DNA from: Lachnospiraceae bacterium | Lineage (GTDB): Bacteria; Bacillota; Clostridia; Lachnospirales; Lachnospiraceae | Length of the DNA stretch: 7,561 nucleotides | Assembly: GCA_900770535.1 (NCBI GenBank) | Contig: CAAHDV010000137.1 | Span: forward strand, 1-7,561 | Direction: 5' to 3' | In this document: positions 1 through 5,480 of the stretch, in pieces | Layout: each line of letters opens with the position of its first letter | Numbering within the stretch: the stretch's first letter is position 1 | Translations under genes and position numbers: made by a program | Notes under the pieces: model-generated | Databases searched by the model: none | What the model was told of the DNA's origin: nothing | The model's input: only the letters and a program-made list of their open reading frames with translations

Positions 1-21
1 TTGGAATTTTGGTTGCAAAGA

Positions 22-688
22 TCAGGAAATTTTCTTTCCTATATCAGGCATCATTCCGGATATTCGAATCCCTTCTCTGCATATATTGATTGCTGCGTTT
101 TCGTCCCGATCCATTGGAATCCACATACAACTCCTTCATGGAAAAATCAAGACCAATGGCGAATTCTGCTTTCCTGGTTTCATTCACCGGTTCCTCACAG
201 GAATATAACAGAGCAACGTAATATCGTTCATCTGCTTCCTGCGTGATGGTTGCGCCTTTTAATTGATAACGTTCATCCATCTTCCGGTGTTGTCTGATGC
301 GTACCCAGCCAGCTTTTGGAAGTTTTAACTTTCCATTTTGTAAGGTGATGTTTCCATTCACATAATTGGTTGTATAGCTTCTTACTGGCTTCTTTTTTGA
401 TTTGAATTTTGGAAAACCTACAGAAGCATCACGAAAGAAATTTTTGTATGCTGTCTGCAGATGCAGCTGTGCATTGCACAATGCCAGACTGTCTACTTCC
501 TTCAGCCATGGAAACTCCGACTTATACCTGGCCGGTGTCACGCTTAAATTCTTCCCGGTTTTCTCATAATGCGCTTTTTTCTCAGAAAGTATCCGGTTAT
601 AGACAAAACGAACGCAGCCAAACGTCTTTGCGAATAATTCCCTTTGTGCTTTATTCGGATAAATCCGAAAGCGGTATACGGTGTTCAC
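22..688 (-). pseudogene. tnpB: TnpB (IS605 OrfB, RNA-guided nuclease family), internally deleted and frameshifted
   Basis: TnpB proteins are RuvC-type nucleases guided by an RNA from the element's end. The likely start is GTG at 688, preceded by a GGGAGAGGG ribosome binding site. A longer reading from ATG at 751 would add 21 residues unlike the family. Residues 1-180 are family-like: VYRFRIYPNKAQRELF at the N-terminus, then GFPKFKSKKK near residue 91, then the RuvC-I motif IGLDFSMKELYVDSNG with catalytic Asp near residue 181. The open frame then turns to nonsense and stops at 44-46 (214 aa). In another frame, from about base 111 to the stop at 22-24, the sequence reads DRDENAAINI and continues to GMMPDIGKKIS, which is the RuvC-III motif and the natural C-terminus. 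The segment that should lie between, with the RuvC-II Glu and the CxxC zinc finger, is absent. Family members are usually about 370-400 aa, so roughly 150 residues are missing (inference). The product should have no nuclease activity. Confidence 0.85.
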
Positions 689-1091
689 TTTTACCCTCTC
701 CCTGTGTTTCAATGTACTGACGGATGACCTCAATTGGGGCACCTCCAGCACTCAGCAGACAAAAGCTCTGGCTCCAGAACATTTCCTTCCATAGCTTTTG
801 CCGGACTTCCGGATACTCCTTTTTAATCAGGCGGCTACTTGCGCTTTTATACGCATTGATGAACTTGCTCAGTTCTGATTTGGGATGAGCACGGAACATG
901 ATGTGAACATGGTCCTGATCATAATTCCATTCTTCCAGGGTAATATGATAGTTCGGAGCAATATGCTCAAATATTTCTCTCACCCGATTTGAAATCGGAT
1001 CATTCAAAACCTTTTTTCGGTATTTTACAACCAGGATCAAATGGTAATATAATAAAAATACCGAGTGCGCATTGCTATCCAATTTTCTCAT
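651..1091 (-). CDS. tnpA: IS200/IS605-family Y1 transposase TnpA
   Basis: This is a single-strand DNA transposase of 146 aa, a normal length for the family. It nicks and rejoins the element ends through a 5'-phosphotyrosine and acts as a dimer on end hairpins. Visible motifs are the HUH metal-binding pair in DHVHIMF (His61 and His63) and the nucleophile Tyr126 in VIRQYIETQ. Family-typical stretches include YHLILVVKYRKKVL near residues 16-29, SSRLIKKEYPEVRQKLW near 85-101, and the AGGAPIEV segment just before the catalytic helix. Nothing essential appears missing, so the protein is probably active. The start is ATG at 1091, with AGGAAAGG about 11 nt upstream; part of that site lies in the loop of the hairpin at 1093-1126, suggesting translation is held low. 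The 3' end overlaps the tnpB start by 38 bp. A TATAAT-like hexamer at 1122-1127 could be a -10 box, but no convincing -35 box is seen. Confidence 0.93.
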   Translation of the reverse strand: MRKLDSNAHSVFLLYYHLILVVKYRKKVLNDPISNRVREIFEHIAPNYHITLEEWNYDQDHVHIMFRAHPKSELSKFINAYKSASSRLIKKEYPEVRQKLWKEMFWSQSFCLLSAGGAPIEVIRQYIETQGEGKSEHRIPLSDLSE

Positions 1092-1092
1092 A

Positions 1093-1126
1093 ATAATCAG
1101 CCTTTCCTATTATCTCGGCTGATTAT
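1093..1126 (-). promoter_or_regulatory. Perfect 10-bp hairpin upstream of tnpA, overlapping its ribosome binding site
   Basis: The arms ATAATCAGCC and GGCTGATTAT (bases 1093-1102 and 1117-1126) are exact reverse complements around a 14-nt spacer. Read as the tnpA leader RNA, the spacer ends in AGGAAA and the following GG lies in the 3' arm, so the ribosome binding site is split between loop and stem. The 3' arm ends two bases before the ATG. IS200-type elements are known both for subterminal hairpins bound by TnpA and for leader structures that hide the ribosome binding site. This hairpin could do either job or both. The structure is seen directly; its function is inferred. Confidence 0.6.
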
Positions 1127-1297
1127 ATTTTACTATATATTTTTCTATATGTCCATGCTTTGCAGAACATAAGTTCTTTTTTGTTAGCGCAGCTATGTGC
1201 AATGTAGAATCATGCCAGTTATTGCAATATCAGAAATCAAAAGCAGGCAATTCATCCCACTACCTAAAGAGGATGGGGGAATTCTTGCAGTGTTTAG

Positions 1298-1710
1298 TTA
1301 AAGCTCTTTATTCCGGACGCTGCATTCGTGACTGCCCTGAACAGCTATGGCATTACCTTCTGGGCAACCTTATCGGTCGTCCTGATGGGTATCATCAGCA
1401 TTGACAACAAGCCGCTTATTGATGAGCGCGATATCGTGAATAGGCACATCAACTGGGGCATCCTGATCTTCATCAGTATCGGTGTATATTTCGGAAGTGT
1501 AATCTGCGCAGAGGAAACCGGCGTGAACGCGTTTATGTCCGCCTATATCAGCCCGCTTATCTGATGCCGTCCAGCTTTGCCGTTATTGCAATGCTCCATG
1601 GCAATGAGTACAGCAGCAAGAATCAGATTTACAAATATGGTATTCTCATGATGATTCTTACACCGCTTGTAGTAACACTGATTGGATACAGCATTGGAAC
1701 CATGCTGTAA
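1298..1710 (+). pseudogene. Remnant of an SLC13/DASS-type anion permease (N-terminus missing, internal deletion)
   Basis: Two pieces of one membrane transporter lie in different frames. Piece A (1298-1564) opens after a stop codon and reads KLFIPDAAFVTALNSYGITFW, followed by a hydrophobic helix. It continues through NKPLIDERDIVNRHINWGILIF to EETGVNAFMSAYISPLI. The NWGILI(n)-ETG(n)-F pattern resembles the central part of SLC13/DASS permeases, which move dicarboxylates, citrate or sulfate across the membrane. Piece B (about 1555-1710) reads AYLMPSSFAVIAMLHG, then KYGILMMILTPLVVTLIGYSIG, the last helices of such a protein, ending at TAA 1708-1710. Intact family members have about 400-500 residues. 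Here the N-terminal half and roughly 100 or more residues between the pieces are gone. The two frames meet in a TGATG overlap at 1562-1566. There is no start with a good ribosome binding site, so functional product is unlikely. Between 1127 and 1297 I see only a 29-codon open frame (1212-1301) that I do not recognise. Substrate cannot be assigned. Confidence 0.65.
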
Positions 1711-1741
1711 AAGAACAAAAAACAGAATATGAGGGACATCA

Positions 1742-1775
1742 AAAAACGCTGGGGCTAAAATGCCTCAGCGTTTTT
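1742..1775. terminator. Strong bidirectional intrinsic terminator
   Basis: A 14-bp stem (AAAAACGCTGGGGC at 1742-1755, GCCTCAGCGTTTTT at 1762-1775) has one G-U pair and a 6-nt loop. It has a T run on the plus side and, read in reverse, a T run on the minus side. It sits 31 nt after the permease remnant and 25 nt after the penicillin-binding protein stop, so it can end both converging transcripts. Confidence 0.92.
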
Positions 1776-1800
1776 GGTATAAAAGAATAAAAGAAAACGA

Positions 1801-4467
1801 TCAGTCCCGTCCGGGGCCGTTCGACACTCCCGAAGAAGGCCTGGTGCTGGCGCCGCCTGGTCCAAGACCGGGGACAACACCGGTTCTGCCGGAGCCATCG
1901 CCGGCTTCATCCGGACCTAAGTAAGACGGATCAACCGTCACACTGGTGTGACCGGAACAGTGCCTGGTGGGCATTGCGTATTTGGAATCGTCTGTTTCGC
2001 CTTCCTCATCTGCCGGGAGGGCAATGCGCACGCGGGAGGTCTTCGGGCAGTTGGCACCCGGAAGAAGTCCAGTGACGCTGCAGACGGTGGCAAGCACATG
2101 GGTGTTGCACATTTCGGTCGGAACGGTTCCCTTGGCGAAATATTCTGTGTAGACGGCGTCTCCGCGCGGATCATGGGAGCAGACACCAGGAATCGCGAGC
2201 TTGCCGGATTTGCGGCAGATCTCGGCGGTTTCCACGCTGTCCGGCACGGTGAAGCCCGGATCACTTAAGCCTTCGTGCACGCGGGTCATGATCTTGCGCC
2301 AGATATCTTTGTGGTAAGAGGTGCCGCCGTTCTGGGCGGTGAGCTTCTGGTTTTCATCGCAGCCGCCCCACACACCGGCGGTGTAGTAAGGGGTGTAGCC
2401 GATAAACCAGATATCGTTGTTGTTGCTGGTGGTACCACTCTTGCCGGCCGCGGACATGTTCGGCAGTGCCGCGCGGGTGCTGGTGGAGCTGACGCTGACA
2501 CCGGAGCTTGCGAAGATGCGGTTGGCCTGCATGGAATCCTTCATGGCATCGGTCAGTAGGAATGCGGTGGAATCTTTGAGAACCCGGTGGGTCTCCGGCT
2601 CATTGTCAATGAGCAGCTTTCCATCGTGATCCAGGATCTTGGTAAAGAATACCGGCTTGGTGTAAAGACCTCCGTTTGCAATGGAAGCAAAGGCCGAGGT
2701 AAGCTCCAGGTTGGTTACGCCTTTGGTGATGCCGCCCAGGGCAGTTGCCGCGTTCATGTCGGTGTCGGTCAGAGTGGTGATGCCGAAGTTCTTGGCGTAT
2801 TCCACGCCCAGTTGCGGGCTTACGGTTTCCATCATGGTGCGCACGGCAACGATGTTCATGGAGTAGATAATACCGTCGCGGATGCTGGAGTAGCCGAGAT
2901 AACCCTGCTTATACCAGTTTTTAAAGGTTTTGGTTCCTACCGTGAATGGCGCGTCGTAATAAACGCTTCCCAGGGTAGCGCCGCAGGTATCCAGCGCCGG
3001 GGCAAAGGCGGTGATGACCTTGAAGGTGGAACCCGGCTGTCTGGTAGTATCAGTGGCACGGTTTAAGGTCAGGCTGGCCGTCTTGGTACCGCGGCCGCCG
3101 CTGATGGCTTTGACCTGTCCGGTTTTCTGGTCCATGATCACGAAAGAAACCTGAGGCTGCAGCACCTTGCTGGAACGTTCTCCGATGATGGTGTCATCTT
3201 CCTGCAGGATAGCCGCCTTATAGGCTTCAATATCGGCGTCCGCCTCGGCTTCGCTGTTGTAAAGGCCTTCCCAGCCTGCGTTTAAGGTGGACGCGTGCCA
3301 GGATTTTAAGTTCTTTTCCGAGAAATGTTCGGTGGAGCCATCCGCATGGGTTACGGAGAGACGGTATTCCAGGCTGTAGCGGGCAGCCGAGTAGTTGGAC
3401 GGATCGTTGACTTCCTCATCTACAATGGCCTGGATGGCCGGATCCTGGGTGGTGTAGATCTGAAGTCCGCCGCTGTAGAGCAGGTTGTGGGCCTGCGTCT
3501 CGGTGTAGCCCAGTTTTTCCATCAGCGTATCCTTTACCTGCTGGGTCAGCTCGTCGGTAAAATAGCTATACGGAGTGGAGTTCTCTTTGGAGACATTGTC
3601 CACCATCTGGATGCGGGCGTATACGTCGTCTGCCAGGGCTTCCTCCTGCTGCGCTTTGGTAATGTACCCCTGCTCAAACATATACTGCAGGATGACCTTG
3701 CGCTTTTCCGCGTTGGCTTCCTGGCCGCTGATGGGGTTTAAGCGGGACGGATTCTGGGTGATTCCGGCAATGACCGCACACTCGGAGAGCGTCAGGTCAG
3801 AAATATCCTTATTAAAATACCGCCTTGCCGCTACCTTGACGCCCAGGGCATTGTTACCTAAGTTGATGGTGTTTAAGTAGTTGGTTAAAATCAGCTTGCG
3901 GTCCATGGATTTTGTGAGCTGTAAGGCCAGATACTGCTCCTGGAGCTTTCGCTCTAACTTGGCACCGAAGCTGGTCTCCATACCGCCATTGAACATGTTG
4001 TTCTTGATGAGCTGCTGGGTGATGGTACTTCCGCCTCCGCGGTTCTCGCCGGTCAGCACACCGACCGCGGCACGGGAGATGGAGCGCAGGTCGATGCCGT
4101 TGTGGGTCCAGAAGCGGGAGTCCTCAATGGCAACGAAAGCGTTGATCAGGTCCTGCGGGAGTTCATCGTAGGTAGCTTCTTCCCGGTTGGAGCCTGCGGT
4201 TACCAGAGTGTCGGTTAAGTTACCGGCGCTGTCATACACGGTGGTGGCATAGCCGATGGGGACGATGCTGTCCACATTCAGCTCCGGGGAATTGTCGATG
4301 ATGCCCATGACAATACCGATGCCGATACTGGATATGACCAGAACGCTAAACAGACAGAGCACGCAGCAGGTCTTTATAAAGGTAAGAAAAATCCGGGAGC
4401 GGTATTTGCGGCTCCGGGAGTTTACGGCCTGCAGACGCTTTTCTGTCGCGTCTTTTCCATAATTCAT
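1801..4467 (-). CDS. Class A (bifunctional) penicillin-binding protein, PBP1A-like transglycosylase/transpeptidase
   Basis: This 888-aa membrane-anchored enzyme polymerises lipid II into glycan strands and cross-links stem peptides outside the membrane. The start is ATG at 4467, preceded by AAAGGAGG with 8 nt spacing. An upstream in-frame ATG at 4512 is rejected because it lies at the predicted transcription start and has no ribosome binding site. A basic cytoplasmic N-terminus is followed by one membrane helix (about 27-56). The GT51 domain has EDSRFWTHNGID (catalytic Glu115), GGGSTITQQL (144-153) and ERKLQEQYLA (172-181). The transpeptidase domain has the SxxK box S480-TF-K483, SMN at 536-538, and KSGT at 676-679. 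All active-site motifs are present. A Cys-containing segment (Cys751, 763, 787, 796, 807 and 837) follows, then a tail rich in Gly, Pro and Ser. It corresponds to ponA/mrcA of other bacteria. It is transcribed alone, divergently from yigZ, from a promoter at 4518-4546. Confidence 0.96.
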   Translation of the reverse strand: MNYGKDATEKRLQAVNSRSRKYRSRIFLTFIKTCCVLCLFSVLVISSIGIGIVMGIIDNSPELNVDSIVPIGYATTVYDSAGNLTDTLVTAGSNREEATYDELPQDLINAFVAIEDSRFWTHNGIDLRSISRAAVGVLTGENRGGGSTITQQLIKNNMFNGGMETSFGAKLERKLQEQYLALQLTKSMDRKLILTNYLNTINLGNNALGVKVAARRYFNKDISDLTLSECAVIAGITQNPSRLNPISGQEANAEKRKVILQYMFEQGYITKAQQEEALADDVYARIQMVDNVSKENSTPYSYFTDELTQQVKDTLMEKLGYTETQAHNLLYSGGLQIYTTQDPAIQAIVDEEVNDPSNYSAARYSLEYRLSVTHADGSTEHFSEKNLKSWHASTLNAGWEGLYNSEAEADADIEAYKAAILQEDDTIIGERSSKVLQPQVSFVIMDQKTGQVKAISGGRGTKTASLTLNRATDTTRQPGSTFKVITAFAPALDTCGATLGSVYYDAPFTVGTKTFKNWYKQGYLGYSSIRDGIIYSMNIVAVRTMMETVSPQLGVEYAKNFGITTLTDTDMNAATALGGITKGVTNLELTSAFASIANGGLYTKPVFFTKILDHDGKLLIDNEPETHRVLKDSTAFLLTDAMKDSMQANRIFASSGVSVSSTSTRAALPNMSAAGKSGTTSNNNDIWFIGYTPYYTAGVWGGCDENQKLTAQNGGTSYHKDIWRKIMTRVHEGLSDPGFTVPDSVETAEICRKSGKLAIPGVCSHDPRGDAVYTEYFAKGTVPTEMCNTHVLATVCSVTGLLPGANCPKTSRVRIALPADEEGETDDSKYAMPTRHCSGHTSVTVDPSYLGPDEAGDGSGRTGVVPGLGPGGASTRPSSGVSNGPGRD

Positions 4468-4490
4468 GTAGGAATCCTCCTTTGTTGTCG

Positions 4491-4510
4491 GGATTTTTCT
4501 ATAAAAATCC
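4491..4510 (-). promoter_or_regulatory. Perfect 8-bp hairpin at the predicted 5' end of the PBP mRNA
   Basis: GGATTTTT (4491-4498) and AAAAATCC (4503-4510) pair exactly around a 4-nt loop. The -10 box at 4518-4523 predicts transcription to begin at about 4510-4512, so the mRNA would start with this stem-loop, some 10 nt ahead of the AAAGGAGG ribosome binding site. Such 5'-terminal stems are known to protect some mRNAs from 5'-end decay. As DNA, the same palindrome could instead be a repressor site at +1. Function is inferred. Confidence 0.55.
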
Positions 4511-4517
4511 AATTATG

Positions 4518-4546
4518 ATTATACCAAAACGGGCGTTACAATGCAA
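4518..4546 (-). promoter_or_regulatory. Sigma-A-type promoter for the penicillin-binding protein gene
   Basis: On the minus strand, TTGCAT (4546-4541) is followed by 17 nt and a perfect TATAAT (4523-4518). The predicted start site is near 4511, giving a leader of about 45 nt. The -35 box overlaps one arm of the inverted repeat at 4544-4558. Confidence 0.75.
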
Positions 4547-4558
4547 CGTATGACGTTG
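4544..4558. promoter_or_regulatory. Inverted repeat between divergent promoters, possible operator
   Basis: CAACGT and ACGTTG flank a 3-nt centre. The left arm overlaps the -35 box of the PBP promoter, and the right arm lies 15 nt before the -35 box of the yigZ promoter. The position suits a regulator affecting one or both genes, but a 6-bp arm can occur by chance and no regulator is identified. Confidence 0.35.
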
Positions 4559-4573
4559 GAACAGCATAACTCC

Positions 4574-4602
4574 TTGCAAGAAGCCGCATTTACTGGTAAG
4601 AT
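4574..4602 (+). promoter_or_regulatory. Sigma-A-type extended -10 promoter for yigZ
   Basis: TTGCAA (4574-4579), a 17-nt spacer ending in the extended motif TGG, then TAAGAT (4597-4602). The predicted start is near 4609, about 34 nt before the yigZ ATG. It faces away from the PBP promoter, and the two -35 boxes are 27 bp apart. Confidence 0.7.
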
Positions 4603-4642
4603 AGGAGCGAAACGAGATTAATGATATATAGGAAGTATACCC

Positions 4643-5293
4643 ATGATGGAACGATATAAAATCCTCTTCGAGGGCGGAGAGGGCGAACTGACCGAGAAAA
4701 AATCCCGCTTCATTGCCACCACAAGACCGGTGGAGAGCGAGGAAGAGGCGGTGGCCTTCATTGATGAGATGAAAAAGAAATACTGGGATGCCAGACACAA
4801 CTGCTCGGCTTATGTCATTGGCGAGCGCGGACAGGTGCAGCGCTGCAGTGATGACGGCGAGCCGGCCCAGACCGCGGGCCGCCCGATGTTAGATGTGCTT
4901 CTGGGCGCGGAAGTGAAGAATATCTGCGTGGTGGTGACCCGTTATTTTGGTGGAACGCTCCTTGGAACCGGCGGCCTGGTGCGGGCTTACTCCGGCGCGG
5001 TGCAGGAAGGGCTTAAAAACAGCGTGATCGTGGAGAAATGCCCGGGCGTGGAATTAAAGATCCATACCGATTACAATGGCATCGGCAAGATCCAGTACAT
5101 CACCGCCCAGATGGAGATTCCGGTTCTGGATACCCAGTACACGGACGCGGTGGATGTAGTCTGTATGGTGCCGCTGGAAAAAGAAGGATCCCTGGTGGCT
5201 CAGATCACCGAGAAAACCGGTGGAAAAGCGGTCATGACCCGGGAAAAAGAATGTTATTATGGCTTTGCGGATGGAGAACTGGTGCTGTTTTAA
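4643..5293 (+). CDS. yigZ: YigZ/IMPACT family protein (UPF0029)
   Basis: This 216-aa protein matches the YigZ family (YvyE in Bacillus), whose usual length is about 205-215 aa. The N-terminal UPF0029/IMPACT domain spans about residues 15-125 with the signature stretches DARHNCSAYVIG (49-60), DDGEPAQTAGRPMLDVL (70-86) and RYFGGTLLGTGGLVRAYSGA (100-119). A smaller C-terminal domain of the DUF1949 type (about 137-205) follows. The eukaryotic relative IMPACT regulates the kinase GCN2. The bacterial role is not settled; nucleic-acid or ribosome contact has been suggested. The ATG at 4643 has AGGAAG 7 nt upstream. A second ATG at 4646 is possible but gives longer spacing. It is soluble and cytoplasmic, with no signal peptide. 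It appears to be a single-gene unit with its own promoter (4574-4602), divergent from the penicillin-binding protein and upstream of typA, which has its own promoter. Confidence 0.95.
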   Translation: MMERYKILFEGGEGELTEKKSRFIATTRPVESEEEAVAFIDEMKKKYWDARHNCSAYVIGERGQVQRCSDDGEPAQTAGRPMLDVLLGAEVKNICVVVTRYFGGTLLGTGGLVRAYSGAVQEGLKNSVIVEKCPGVELKIHTDYNGIGKIQYITAQMEIPVLDTQYTDAVDVVCMVPLEKEGSLVAQITEKTGGKAVMTREKECYYGFADGELVLF

Positions 5294-5315
5294 ATTTTAA
5301 ACAGAAAAAAGCCTG

Positions 5316-5342
5316 GGATTGCGGAAAAAAGTCTTGCAATCC
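5316..5342 (+). other. Hairpin just downstream of yigZ, overlapping the typA -35 box
   Basis: GGATTGC (5316-5322) and GCAATCC (5336-5342) form a 7-bp stem with a 13-nt loop. An alternative stem GCGGA/TCCGC (5321-5325 with 5340-5344) competes with it. No T run follows, so it is not a standard intrinsic terminator on the plus strand. It may protect the yigZ mRNA 3' end or be incidental. Confidence 0.35.
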
Positions 5343-5362
5343 GCTATGCGTGATGCTATATT
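5334..5362 (+). promoter_or_regulatory. Sigma-A-type extended -10 promoter for typA
   Basis: TTGCAA (5334-5339), a 17-nt spacer ending in TGC, then TATATT (5357-5362). The architecture matches the yigZ promoter, including the identical -35 box. Transcription should begin near 5369, giving a leader of about 110 nt that includes the terminator at 5386-5420. Confidence 0.65.
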
Positions 5363-5385
5363 AATAAATTGTGATGATAGACGTG

Positions 5386-5420
5386 AACTAAGGACCTGGC
5401 AACAAGTCCTTAGTTTTTTT
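5386..5420 (+). terminator. Intrinsic terminator in the typA leader (possible attenuator)
   Basis: AACTAAGGAC (5386-5395) pairs exactly with GTCCTTAGTT (5406-5415) around a 10-nt loop, and the T run reaches 5420. It lies 93 nt after yigZ, so it could simply end yigZ transcripts. However, it also lies about 17 nt downstream of the predicted typA start site and 60 nt before typA, so transcripts from the 5334-5362 promoter must read through it. Confidence 0.85.
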
Positions 5421-5434
5421 AAAGCTTAAGAGAG

Positions 5435-5452
5435 TGCGCCGATGCGCATTTT
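5435..5452 (+). other. Small GC-rich hairpin between the leader terminator and typA
   Basis: TGCGC (5435-5439) and GCGCA (5444-5448) form a 5-bp stem with a 4-nt loop, followed by TTTT. It lies about 12 nt before the typA ribosome binding site. It may be a second weak terminator or a leader structure; evidence is limited to the pairing. Confidence 0.3.
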
Positions 5453-5480
5453 CGCCTAAAGAAAGAGGAAGATTACGATT

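Larger units (their letters stand above)
1..1190 (-). mobile_element. IS200/IS605-family insertion sequence (tnpA plus degenerate tnpB), ends not resolved
   Basis: The minus strand carries a Y1 HUH transposase gene followed, with a 38-bp overlap, by a TnpB-type gene, which is the standard order of IS605-type elements. These elements move as single-stranded DNA, recognise subterminal hairpins rather than terminal inverted repeats, and make no target duplication. The tnpA-proximal end lies somewhere between about 1127 and 1190. A perfect hairpin at 1093-1126 is the best candidate for the recognised left-end structure. The other end lies beyond base 1, just past the tnpB stop at 22-24, so the right-end hairpin and any guide (omega/re) RNA are not visible. 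The element is more AT-rich than the penicillin-binding protein and typA genes, which fits acquired DNA. Transposase function looks intact while TnpB is broken. The right boundary given here is approximate. Confidence 0.8.

Noticed and set aside
689..751. Upstream ATG (751) as the start of tnpB
   Set aside because: The extra 21 residues are unlike TnpB N-termini and lie inside tnpA. The GTG at 688 has a good ribosome binding site and gives the expected beginning of the family.
1164..1182. AGAAC-ATAA-GTTCT hairpin followed by T residues, resembling a plus-strand terminator
   Set aside because: The stem has only 5 AT-rich pairs and no gene ends just before it. It may be part of the IS end, but I cannot show this.
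1212..1301. 29-codon open frame starting MPVIAISEIKSRQ
   Set aside because: There is no ribosome binding site and I recognise no family. It may be a scrap of a decayed gene near the permease remnant, but this cannot be supported.
1948..4462. Several plus-strand open frames (up to 159 codons) opposite the penicillin-binding protein gene
   Set aside because: They are antisense shadows of a GC-rich gene with all catalytic motifs in order; none has a ribosome binding site or a recognisable protein.
4468..4512. Longer start for the penicillin-binding protein at 4512
   Set aside because: That ATG is at the predicted transcription start with no ribosome binding site, whereas the ATG at 4467 has AAAGGAGG at ideal spacing.
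5380..5420. ACTAAGGAC segment resembling the 3' part of a preQ1-I riboswitch
   Set aside because: The upstream aptamer stem and conserved loop are absent; the match is only to the arm of the terminator stem. typA is also not a queuosine gene.
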